From assembly GCA_029465975.1 (NCBI GenBank), contig CM055761.1, forward strand, positions 194,853-258,852: a DNA stretch of 64,000 nt. The letters run 5' to 3'. Positions 23,434 to 37,015 of this stretch are shown here, one piece after another. Made by a program: the position numbers and the translations under genes. The stretch comes from Dallia pectoralis (Eukaryota > Chordata > Actinopteri > Esociformes > Umbridae). The notes under the pieces are model-generated. The model ran no database searches, was not told the origin of the DNA, and saw only the letters and a list, made by a program, of their open reading frames with translations. Position 1 is the first letter of the stretch; every line of letters starts with the position of its first letter.

Positions 23434-25424
23434 ATGACATACTGTTTAGTGGGTGACATAAAAAAGACATTTAAAATCTGTTCTTGTTTGTTTAAAATAA
23501 CACACAATCTGATTGGAGCACCTCAGGAATAAAGTGTGTGAGTGCTTTGATTGGCAGTATTGCTATTTGTGTTCTCTTCACTACCTAAACGTTAATTTAC
23601 TTCGTCCAGACCTGTATGGTGAGATTGTAAACTACTGTTTCCTTCTGACATACCCGACTTATCCTTATTTTTTATGCTTTTAAATCCAGTGTAACCTTGT
23701 TTCCCTGCACCTGGAATACAAGGAATAGCTGTTCTCCACTATCTCATGCAACCTACATTTGACAAGGTTTTCATCGCTTTTGAAGGATGTGAGAGACGTG
23801 ATGCCTGTAGGAATTCAGTAATCAACAACAGATGATTGATTGTTCACCAATATGACAGCAGATATGAGAATGGTGGCTGGTTGTCTTCCATTGTGTTCTT
23901 AGGAGGCAGGACCGTAACATTGTCAGTGTTTTTTAAAATGCAACATTTACATGAAGCTGCATAAGGTATGTTTATAGCTGTATTATAAGACTTGTTATCA
24001 TACACTTGTTTTTGTCCAGTCAGTGGCATTGGACATTTGGTGAGGCAGTGTCACCATGTAGGTGCAATGAAAGCCGATGGAGAGTTGTAAGAGACTTAGG
24101 GCTTCAAACTTAACTCACTGCATTGAGACGTGTTTCCAATATGTTGGGAAGATGGCAGCCTCTGGGCAGGCTGTTTATAAACAGAGGTGAAACCCCTTAT
24201 TAGAGGAAACATTATACTGTGGCCCAAATCTACCTCCCTCTACTCTCTTTTGTTCCAGACAGTAACCACACAGGAGAACTGTTGTGGGATCTTTTCTCCA
24301 CTGTGCTTTTTCTTACAGGTACCCATGGCAACAGCTATTTTCCCTCTAGCAGTTCTAACTTATTGCTTTTACCAAAATAACAAGCGCAAGAAGTTAGGGT
24401 GCGAGTGAGATTATGTAAAGGAAGACAGAATGTTTGGATATTGAGGGTACAGAGAAGAAAAGGACAAGATGAGACAGTGTTTGAAAAGGAGTTTCTTCGT
24501 CAGACCAGACCCCTACTGAACTATAGTGAGTGCCAGAGGCATAAATGAATAGAAGTAATGGTTGTAGTACTTTGTGCCAGGCCTGTCTCTTTTGTTTGTC
24601 CTCCATGATGTTAACATTTGGGCTGTCTTCCAGTTGTATGTGATTGTGTCTTTATGGAAACTCAACGTTCTTCACCCTAGCAAGCAGGAATAAATGTTAT
24701 TGCCTTATTTGTGTCTCTGTTATCTTGTGCCACTCACTACAGACTGTTCTCGTGTAGCGTTATTATGTGACAAGAAAAAATTGAACAATGGCGTCTTTTC
24801 ATATCAGAGCTGCCATTGCCTTATCATCTGAAGTAAAAGATTGTGGTGTTTGGCGTTCTCTTTAGGATACACTAGTTTCTAAAAATCAATGTTGTTATGA
24901 TACCAATTATTTGCCTGTTGATTTATTTAAAATACATGTTATTGTTAAAGCTGATCATTCTGTGGATATGCTTAATTCAGGAGAAAAACAGTTAGTGTGA
25001 GGGTGGAATATGAAATGTTCAAATGGCAGCTAGACAAACTGAGGGATTGAAGCAAGACTCCCACTGCCTGGGTCGGGCAGGGAGAAAAGCAGCATTGTGC
25101 TGGACTGCTATCAAAGCTGGTACCAACGTCTCCATGCTGATAAACACTTTCCAGGTTCAGAGAACTAAAAGCTAATGTCATTTGTAAAGTATTTTTGTCT
25201 GTAATGTGGAAAATGATGGCTAAGTTAATAGTCAACATTGGACTGATGTATCTATAATCGTGAAACATTTTACAAGCCCTAAGTACTGGAGTTAAATACA
25301 AATAAAATCAAATAAGAAACATATAAAAGTCACAACTCATAGCCACATCTCCCGTCTCACCAAAGCAATGTCTCTATGTTGTGTCCTGTTTCCACTAATA
25401 TTTCATTTGGCTTTGTGTCCCTAG
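23434..25424. other. Inferred ocln intron 1, remainder
   Basis: No further array or gene is evident. A 27-codon open frame (24325-24408) with a hydrophobic first half and a KRKK tail follows a CTTACAG acceptor-like sequence (see findings). Confidence 0.4.
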
Positions 25425-25445
25425 GCTCCTGGTCGTCTGTGAAAT

Positions 25446-28084
25446 ATGTTTGAGAGGCAGCATTATGACAGCCCTCCAGTCTACAGTCCACCATACAACC
25501 CAGCCACCAATGGTTATGGCCTCCCTCAAAGCTACCACCCCCCAAGGAGTGATTTTGACCCCGACCCCCCCCCACCTGGCTCCTACTATATGGACGAGAA
25601 GCCCCAACACTTTTACAAGTGGTTCTCCCCACCTGGCATCGTCAAGGCCATGTTTGGAACCATCCTGGTTCTCTGCGTTGGCATCTTTGCGTGTGTTGCC
25701 TCGACACTGGTCTGGGACATGCAGTATGGGATGGGGGGGCTTGGGATGGGATCTTACGGTGGAGGTTATGGGGGGATGGGCGGAGGTTACGGCTCAAGTT
25801 ATGGTGGAGGATACGGTGGAGGCTACGGTGGAGGCTACGGTGGAGGCTACGGTTACTATGGAAGCTCTTACCCAACACCTTACTCGGCAAAGACCAGCAT
25901 GATCGCAATTTCAGCCATCAACTTCTTTGTGGCGCTGGGAATCTTTGTGGCCACGTTCTCGAAATCGTCCACGTTCAGAAGCAGAAAGTTCTACTTGGTG
26001 GTTCTGGTTGTCAGTGTGATTACGGCTTTTATCCAGGGCATTATCAACATTGTGTATATTGTGGGAGTCAACCCAATGGCTCAGAGCACTCAGAACATGA
26101 TGTACAACCCAATGCTGATGATGTGCCAGAACCTGTATGGATCCAGTATGGGAGGTGTGGGGGGTATTGGCATGTACAACCAGTACCTCTATCACTACTG
26201 CTACGTGGACCCGCAAGAGGTAGAACTGCAGTAGCTAGGTCCTAATGTTTACTTTAATGAATGTTCACTTGATGTTTTGGAGATGAGTCTTCTTCTTTGG
26301 TACTCTACTTCGGATTGTATTTGTACTGATGTACTTCCAGGAATTTAGTCTGTCATGTTGATGTTTCTCCTCCAGGGTGTGGCCATGGTTCTTGGGTTCC
26401 TGGTAACTGCTGCATTGGCAGTGGCAGCTTTCTTCTCACAGAGAACCAGAGGCAAGATCTGGCGCTATGGCAAGCCCAACATCTACTGGGAACGGCCGCC
26501 TGTGACTGGAGGCCTAATGCCTGATGGAAGAGATGTGGAGGACTGGGTAAGAGGACTCATACTGGTACATGTAGAACTCAAAGCAGAATGTCTGTGTCAA
26601 GCTGGTCAATATAAGGTATTGGCAATACTATTTAAATACTATTTAGAATACTATATTCTCTCTCCTGAATCCCTTTATTACACAGAAATGTACAAAATGA
26701 GATCCACCCTTGGAATGGCAACAAGACTTAGGTTGGTAATTACGTTGTTTGTGTTCACCGTAGATATGATCTAGTTCAAAATGCTAACCAAAATATTTGC
26801 ATTCTTCTGGACAGACTTTGGAGTTCTTGGTTGCTGTTTTTTTCATTTTTACTCTCAGAGTTGAAAGTCCAACAGGAGTGTCATTGTTTAAATGCTTTTA
26901 TGGCAGAAGATACAGTGAGGTCTTTGGTTTACAATAGTTCCTGAGTTATTGCAATTGTTGACTAACTGCTGTCACATGACTGACCGTTGATCAGTCTCAA
27001 ACCATCCTTATTTCTTTCGTTTAACTGTTCTCGCCCGACATTCATTAAGTAATGGGACAAATGATTGTCTGATTAAAACACAGTGGAAAATCAAGCTCAT
27101 AAATTTCACCCTGTGCTCTATGATCGCGAATCCTTTAAGACGAACCTCGTGACGCATACTGTGAGCTTTATCACAGTTAGGTTTTGTGTTACACCTCTGT
27201 TGAGCTGCTGTTTGTCCACTCTATCTAGTTTCTGTCGGGCTGATTATTAACCAGATCAGTTTAACCAGGTGCTTCCTAAAGCTCTAATTTAACCCTGCCA
27301 GTTGCGTGAGGTTTTTAAATATCAACATAATGCCAGGCGTTAGGCAGTTCTACACCCTTTCTGACCATCTCACCCCAATTTTATTGTTTTTACACACTAT
27401 TTGCTGTCAGTACGATATTCAACACACGTAAATTGAGGTTAGGTTATTTCACAACAAATGTAAAGATATTTGTTGTGCTTTTTATCCATTGTGATGTGGA
27501 CTTGTGTATTTTTGACCGTCTTGTTCCATAAAGCTGGTGCACTTGTGTTCCTAATGGATGACATCACATTCTCCTGTCTCTGATACAAAGTCAAATCCAT
27601 GTTTGCTTTAATGATGTCAGAAAAATGATTCCTAGGTGTTTGTGGTGAGAGTGATTGCTTCAGAGTGCTGTGGTCAGGGTGTAGACAGGATGTGTAACGT
27701 GTAGTACTATGTACAGCTGGATCGTATCGGTTTATGCTGAGTCACTCCTAAAATGACACTTGTTCAATGACAGTAACTGTGTCTTTCTGCCCACTATGTC
27801 ATGTGACCTCTCTCATTGTGATGACCTCACACAGGCTGTTTGGATTTAGCCTGACCCTTCTCCATTGTCTTCACAAATGATGTCACGTGTTCCACAGCTT
27901 GAAACATGGATCTAGGGCTAAATGGATGTATTCTGTGGTGTGAAGTACTGAAGACATACTGTTCAATTCTGACATCTTGTTTTGTATGCCCAGAGAAAAA
28001 TCTTGGCCATCTCTTAATGATTTTACTTCATTCTCAGACACTGGAGAACTACATATGAGCACCCACATGCTAGTACGAGCACCA

Positions 28085-28125
<41 letters not shown>

Positions 28126-28946
28126 CACCCACATGCTAGTACGAGCACCAGCATATATATATATATATGAGCACCCACATGCTAGTACGAGCACCAGCAT
28201 ATATATATATATATGAGCACCCACATGCTAGTACGAGCACCAGCATATATATATATATATATATATGAGCACCCACATGCTAGTACGAGCACCAGCATAT
28301 ATATATATATATATGAGCACCCACATGCTAGTACGAGCACCAGCATATATATATATATATGAGCACCCACATGCTAGTACGAGCACCAGCATATATATAT
28401 ATATATGAGCACCCACATGCTAGTACGAGCACCAGCATATATATATATATATGAGCACCCACATGCTAGTACGAGCACCAGCATATATATATATATATAT
28501 ATATGAGCACCCACATGCTAGTACGAGCACCAGCATATATATATATATATGAGCACCCACATGCTAGTACGAGCACCAGCATATATATATATATATATAT
28601 ATATATGAGCACCCACATGCTAGTACGAGCACCAGCATATATATATATATATGAGCACCCACATGCTAGTACGAGCACCAGCATATATATATATATATAT
28701 ATATATATGAGCACCCACATGCTAGTACGAGCACCAGCATATATATATATATATATATATATATGAGCACCCACATGCTAGTACGAGCACCAGCATATAT
28801 ATATATATATGAGCACCCACATGCTAGTACGAGCACCAGCATATATATATATATATATATATATATGAGCACCCACATGCTAGTACGAGCACCAGCATAT
28901 ATATATATATATATATGAGCACCCACATGCTAGTACAAGCACCAGC

Positions 28947-28998
<52 letters not shown>

Positions 28999-29026
28999 GA
29001 GCACCCACATGCTAGTACGAGCACCA

Positions 29027-29063
<37 letters not shown>

Positions 29064-29192
29064 CACCCACATGCTAGTACGAGCACCAGCATATATATAT
29101 ATATATATATATATATGAGCACCCACATGCTAGTACGAGCACCAGCATATATATATATATATGAGCACCCACATGCTAGTACGAGCACCAGC

Positions 29193-29223
<31 letters not shown>

Positions 29224-29750
29224 CACCCACATGCTAGTACGAGCACCAGCATATATATATATATATGAGCACCCACATGCTAGTACGAGCACCAGCATAT
29301 ATATATATATATGAGCACCCACATGCTAGTACGAGCACCAGCATATATATATATATATGAGCACCCACATGCTAGTACGAGCACCAGCATATATATATAT
29401 ATATGAGCACCAACATGCTAGTACGAGCACCAGCATATATATATATATATATATATGAGCACCCACATGCTAGTACGAGCACCAGCATATATATATATAT
29501 ATGAGCACCCACATGCTAGTACGAGCACCAGCATATATATATATATATATATATATATGAGCACCCACATGCTAGTACGAGCACCAGCATATATATATAT
29601 ATATGAGCACCCACATGCTAGTACGAGCACCAGCATATATATATATATATATATATATGAGCACCCACATGCTAGTACGAGCACCAGCATATATATATAT
29701 ATATATATATATATGAGCACCCACATGCTAGTACGAGCACCAGCATATAC

Positions 29751-29799
<49 letters not shown>

Positions 29800-30130
29800 C
29801 ACCCACATGCTAGTACGAGCGCCAGCATATATATATATATATATATGAGCACCCACATGCTAGTACGAGCGCCAGCATATATATATATATATGAGCACCC
29901 ACATGCTAGTACGAGCACCAGCATATATATATATATATATATATGAGCACCCACATGCTAGTACGAGCACCAGCATATATATATATATATATATATATAT
30001 GAGCACCCACATGCTAGTACGAGCACCAGCATATATATATATATATATATATATGAGCACCCACATGCTAGTACGAGCACCAGCATATATATATATATAT
30101 GAGCACCCACATGCTAGTACGAGCACCAGC

Positions 30131-30191
<61 letters not shown>

Positions 30192-33100
30192 CACCCACAT
30201 GCTAGTACGAGCGCCAGCATATATATATATATATATATGAGCACCCACATGCTAGTACGAGCGCCAGCATATATATATATATATATATATATATGAGCAC
30301 CCACATGCTAGTACGAGCATAGATGGCAACGTTATGAGGACTAGTTGGCACCGTTATGGGTACCAGATGGCACCGTTTTGAGGACTAGTTGGCACCGTTA
30401 TGGGTACCAGATGGCACCGTTTTGAGGACTAGTTGGCACCGTTATGGGTACCAGATGGCACCGTTTTTAGGACTAGATGGCACTGTTATGGGTACCAGAT
30501 GGTACTTTTGCAATAGTTATGAGCAAAAACAAGGAGGCTCTTTGAACTAATGTTTTTTCAGCTGTCAGATAAAATGAAAGGGTGTGTGTTTGGTTAGTTG
30601 CTGCCTATTTATTCTGTGCACTCCTGAGCTCTGGAAGCAGAGGTTGACTTGAAGTGTGTTGTTGATACTCTGATAGGTTTAGTTTATTGAGCAACACAGT
30701 TGATGGATTTGCACAAATCACCTTGATCTGTATCATGACACACGTTCTGGATATATATGGATATGTGAGGTCTGGATATATATGGATATGTAAGGTCTGG
30801 ATATATATGGATATGTGAGGTCTGGATATATATGGATATGTGAGGTCTGGATATATATGGATATGTGAGGTCTGGATATATATGGATATGTGAGGTCTGG
30901 ATATATATGGATATGTGAGGTCTGGATATATATGGATATGTGAGGTCTGGATATATATGGATATGTGAGGTCTGGATATATATGGATATGTGAGGTCTGG
31001 ATATATATGGATATGTGAGGTCTGGATATATATGGATATGTGAGGTCTGGATATATATGGATATGTGAGGTCTGGATATATGTGAGGTCTGGATATATAT
31101 GGATATGTGAGGTCTGGATATATATGAGGATATATATGGATATGTGAGGTCTGGATATATATGGATATGTGAGGTCTGGATATATATGGATATGTGAGGT
31201 CTGGATATATATGGATATGGTCTGGATATATATGGATATGTGAGGTCTGGATATATATGGATATGTGAGGTCTGGATATATATGGATATGTGAGGTCTGG
31301 ATGGATATAGGTCTGGATGGATATGTGAGGTCTGGATATATATGGATATGTGAGGTCTGGATATATATGGATATGTGAGGTCTGGATATATGGATATGTG
31401 AGGTCTGGATATATATGGATATGTGAGGTCTGGATATATATGGATATGTGAGGTCTGGATATATATGGATATGTGAGGTCTGGATATATATGGATATGTG
31501 AGGTCTGGATATATATGGATATGTGAGGTCTGGATATATATGGATATGTGATGGATATATGAGGTCTGGATATATATGGATATGTGAGGTCTGGATATAT
31601 ATGGATATGTGAGGTCTGGATATATGGATATGTGAGGTCTGGATATATATGGATATGTGAGGTCTGAGGTCTGGATATATATGGATATGTGAGGTCTGGA
31701 TATATATGGATATGTGAGGTCTGGATATATATGGATATGTGAGGTCTGGATATATCTGGATATGTGAGGTCTGGATATATATGGATATGGATATGTGAGG
31801 TCTGGATATATATGGATATGGATATGTGAGGTCTGAGGTCTGGATCTGGATATATGGATATGTGAGGTCTGGATATATATGGATCTGGATATATATGGAT
31901 ATGTGAGGTCTGGAGGTCTGGATATATATGGATATGTGAGGTCTGGATATATATGGATATGTCTGAGGTCTGGATATATATGGATATGTGAGGTCTGGAT
32001 ATATATGGATATGTGAGGTCTGGATATATATGGATATGTGAGGTCTGGATATATATGGATATGTGAGGTCTGGATATATATGGATATGTGATATATATAT
32101 GGATATGTGAGGTCTGGATATATATGGATATGTGAGGTCTGGATATATATGGATATGTGAGGTCTGGATATATATGGATATGTGAGGTCTGGATATATAT
32201 GGATATGTGAGGTCTGGGATATATATGGATATGTGAGGTCTGGATATATATGGATATGTAAGGTCTGGATATATATGGATATGTGAGGTCTGGATATATA
32301 TGGATATGTGTCTGGATATATATGGATATGTGAGGTCTGGATATATATGGATATGTGAGGTCTGGATATATATGGTCTGGATATATATGGATATGTGAGG
32401 TCTGGATATATATGGATATGTGAGGTCTGGATATATATGGATATGTGAGGTCTGGATATATATGGATATGGATGATATATATGGATCTGGATATATATGG
32501 ATATGTGAGGTCTGGATATGTGAGGTCTGGATATATATGGTGGATATGTGAGGTCTGGATATATATGGATATGTGAGGTCTGGATATATATGGATATGTG
32601 AGGTCTGGATATATATGGATATGTGTCTGGATATATATGGATATGTGAGGTCTGGATATATATGGATATGTGAGGTCTGGATATATATGGATATGTGAGG
32701 TCTGGATATATATGGATATGTGAGGTCTGGATATATATGGATATAGGTCTGGAGGTCTGGATATATATGGATATGAGGTCTGGATATATATGGATATGTG
32801 AGGTCTGGATATATATGGATATGTGAGGTCTGGATATATATGGATATGTGAGGTCTGGATATATATGGATATGTGAGGTCTGGATATATATGGATATGTG
32901 AGGTCTGGATATATATGGATATGTGAGGTCTGGATATATATGGATATGTGAGGTCTGGATATATATGGATATGTGAGGTCTGGATATATATGGATATGTG
33001 AGGTCTGGATATATATGGATATGTGAGGTCTGAGGTCTGGATATATATGGATATGTGAGGTCTGAGGTCTGGATATATATGGATATGTGAGGTCTGAGGT

Positions 33101-36100
33101 CTGGATATATATGGATATGTGAGGTCTGAGGTCTGATCATGATGTCTTGCTCAATGTGTACTTGTGGTTTGGAGGTTCTGGCTTTATTATAAACAGAATC
33201 ACAAAGCATTCTACTATCAGCAGCCACACCTGTTAGATGGAGAGCTCCATGTTAGTTAAATACAACTCCCCGCTGTGTCCAACTCCTGCCCACCGTGTCC
33301 AACTCCTCCCCCTGTGTCCAACTCCTCCCCCTGTGTCCAACTCCTCCCCCGTGTCCAACTCCTCCCCCTGTGTCCAACATCTCCCCCGTGTCCAACTTCT
33401 CCCCCGTGTCCAACTTCTCCCCGTGTCCAACTCCTCCCCCTGTGTCCAACTCCTCCCCCTGTGTCCAACTCCTGCCCACCGTGTCCAACTCCTCCCCACT
33501 GTGTCCAACTCCTCCCCCCTGTGTCCAACTCCTCCCCCTGCGTCCAACACCTCCCCCGTGTCCAACTCCTCCCCCCTGTGTCCAACTTCTCCCCCCGTGT
33601 CCAACTCCTCCCCCTGTGTCCAACTCCTCCCCCTGTGTCCAACTCCTCCCCCTGTACCCAACTCCCCCTACCTTAATTAGGTATAATTGCAGAGCTTTTC
33701 CACCTGCCTAACTCTCCTCCCCCCACTCAGTTCCTCGGGGCACAAACATTCCTTTCCTGCTTATTGAGGCTCATTTCCCAGTGGTCAGGCATAGTTGGAA
33801 TTCCTACAAATGAAAAAGCAGTGGTCTGTAATCTGGGATGGATCTGTGAGTTCTGATGCTCCAATTCATCAGTTGGGATTTAGGACATTAATTGGAATAA
33901 AACAAATGGGAATGTTCATCTGCAAAAGTGTTCCAGTGTGTTTGTCTACATGTGTGACATCACGCTTAACATGTGTGACATCACGCTTAACATGTGTGAC
34001 ATCACGCTTAACATGTGTGACATCACGCTTAACATGTGTGACATCACGCTTAACATGTGGGACATCACGGTGAACATGTGTGACATCACGGTTAACATGT
34101 GTGACATCACGGTTAACATGTGTGACATCACGGTGAACATGTGTGACATCACGCTTAACATGTGTGGCATCACGCTTAACATGTGTGACATCACGGTTAA
34201 CATGTGTGACATCACGCTTAACATGTGTGACATCACGCTTAACATGTGTGACATCACGCTTAACATGTGTGACATCACGCTTAACATGTGTGACATCACG
34301 GTGAACATGGGTGACATCACGGTTAACATGTGTGACATCACGGTGAACATGTGTGACATCACGGTTAACATGTGTGACATCACGCTTAACATGTGTGGCA
34401 TCACGCTTAACATGTGTGACATCTCGGTTAACATGTGTGACATCACGGTTAACATGTGTGACATCACGCTTAACATGTGTGACATCACGCTTAACATGTG
34501 TGACATCACACTTAACATGTGGAGACGTCATTGGAGACTTTATGGCCGTCAGTTGTTCTTTCTTTATTCTTTCTCAGTCACACATCTACTGTCGTTTCAA
34601 CTACTATTGTTGTGTCCACAGAGCTTTTTCTACTTTACGTCAGTGTTCCTATTTCTGCATTTCCTGTTTGCTTTAGGTGAACAATGTGGAGGATGTACAA
34701 AGTACCCAGGATGCACCTACTGTGGTGCTTTCGGAGAAGGCGGTCCCTCTGAATGCTTCAGCCAATAGTTTTGTCTCCTACCCAACCAAGCCGGACAGCT
34801 TTATAAACACAGGAGACAGCTATAACAACAATGTGTGAGTAAACATAATCTTAGTCCGGTTATAATGTGTCTTTATTTATGAGTCAATTCTGCAGATCTT
34901 CTGTAGGTACCACCTTGGTCAGTTCTGTAGGTACCACCGTGGTCAGTTCTGTAGGTACCACCGTGGTCAGTTCTGTAGGTACCACCATGGTCAGTTCTGT
35001 AGGTACCACCATGGTCAGTTCTGCAGGTACCACCATGGTCAGTTCTGCAGGTACCACCATGGTCAGTTCTGCAGGTACCACCATGGTCAGTTCTGCAGGT
35101 ACCACCATGGTCAGTTCTGTATGTACCACCATGGTCAGTTCTGCAGGTACCACCATGGTCAGTTCTGCAGGTACCACCATGGTCAGTTCTGTAGGTACCA
35201 CCATGGTCAGTTCTGTAGGTACCACCATGGTCAGTTCTGCAGGTACCACCATGGTCAGTTCTGAAGATTGACTTCATGGCAGAGAAAAAACTGTGGGACT
35301 GAAAATGAGTCAGTACAGAATATTCTTGAATAGCTGTTAATATTATAATCACGTCCATGTTAGCTTGCTACTCAGATGCTCTACACTCTCACTGTTCTTT
35401 AAAAGGTTTAAAATGTTTTATAACACTTCCTTAATCTGAGCTCCATACTCTATGCAAAGTAGAGCTCCATACTCTATGCAAAGTAGAGCTCCATACTCTA
35501 TGCAAAGTAGAGCTCCATACTCTACGAAAAGTAGAGCTCCATACTCTATGCAAAGTAGAGCTCCATACTCTATGCAAAGTAGAGCTCCATACTCTATGCA
35601 ATGTAGAGCTCCATACTCTATGCAAAGTAGAGCTCCATACTCTATGCAAAGTAGAGCTCCATACTCAATTCAAAGTTGAGCACTATACTCTATGCAAATT
35701 GAGTCTACTAGCTTAGTGGCAATAGGCTTTCAGTCCATTCAATCAGTTTATTTCGGGGACTTTAGATTTCCGCTACTTGCTCAGACTGGTCTGCACACAA
35801 TCTACTGATTAGCCATCCTGTGCAGTTGGAATAATTCAAAAGCAATGTAGGAAAGTTAATGGGTGGTTTGGTTCACAATGAATAACACTGTTTTATATTC
35901 CCCCTGTAATCAAACTAAATATAGCGATACAAGAAATGAATGTTGTTGTATGTAGTTGTCGATTTTGGATTTTGGTAAATAATGATATAGTTCTCAGACA
36001 GAGGGGGAACAGTAGTTAAACATTTACCTCTAAAATTGTAGCTAGACAAAGTGTTTGAGTTGTCAATAGTTCAGCTCAGGTTTCAAGGTTAAACCCATAG

Positions 36101-36969
36101 GGACTTAAAGCACAATTTAACAATGCAAACCTTATTGAAGCTTTGTTTTTAATGCTCTAGAAAAATTCTGCTTTAGAAAACAGCACGACTTCAGTTTGTT
36201 AAATACTTTTATGTAATATTTGTATTCTGCTGAATTATCATAGCAATATTAAATCCTGCAATATTTAATCCTACAATATTAAATCCTGCTGCGCTTTTGT
36301 CTCCCTATATTCCCCTTTTATGCTGGTTTCAATTACTTGTGGTGATTTAGTTTCATTGCAGATTTTTCATAAAGGCTGATGTGTTCTGGGTTGTATGACT
36401 TAAATGACAATGAGGAAGAAGCAGATGAGTTGGAGGTGTGGCCAATTGTCATGGGTTGGAGGTGTGGCCAATTGTCATGGGTTTGAGGTGTGGCCAATTG
36501 TCATGGGTTGGAGGTGTGGCCAATTGTCATAGTATGTCCTCACAGTTTTGAGGGTATCACTTTCATACAGGTGTACGTCCGGCGTATGCATAAATAATAA
36601 TGTATACATTATTTACTACACCATTAAAAAGTTGGGGCTCACTTAAACATGTCCTTTTTCTAAAGTAAAGCACAATTTGTCTGTTAAAATGTCTCTAGCA
36701 TGTCTTATTGTTATGCCGTAGATATTCAGATCATCGAACTAGCCGTCCTTCAGACCAGCCCAGTTCCAGCCCATCTGAGGAGACAGAGGGGGTCAGGAAG
36801 CCCTCAGCCAATAGGGGGAAGAGGCGTCGGCGTAACCCTGAGCTGGACGAATCACAGTATGAGACTGAGTACACTACAGGGGGTGAGACTGGTAACGAAC
36901 TGGACCCAGAGGAATGGGAGAGGTGAGACACGCAGGAAGGAAGCCTGCCTGCCAGACACACGCACACGC

Positions 36970-37015
<46 letters not shown>

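Noticed and set aside
22905..23532. 160-200 codon Arg/Asp/Pro or Ser/Leu/Pro frames
   Set aside because: They are the CCGGG minisatellite read in several frames on both strands.
28055..30319. Regular 30-bp repeats with variable intervals, resembling a CRISPR array
   Set aside because: The intervals are only AT dinucleotides of varying length, the genome is vertebrate and no cas genes exist.
30684..33227. 847-codon open frame on the minus strand
   Set aside because: It is a 25-bp satellite without stop codons in any minus-strand frame. Composition is purely repeat-derived and it lies in ocln intron 3, antisense.
33233..34768. Several overlapping 120-276 codon frames
   Set aside because: They derive from the C-rich and CRE-like arrays; the plus-strand frame reads into ocln exon 4 in the wrong frame.
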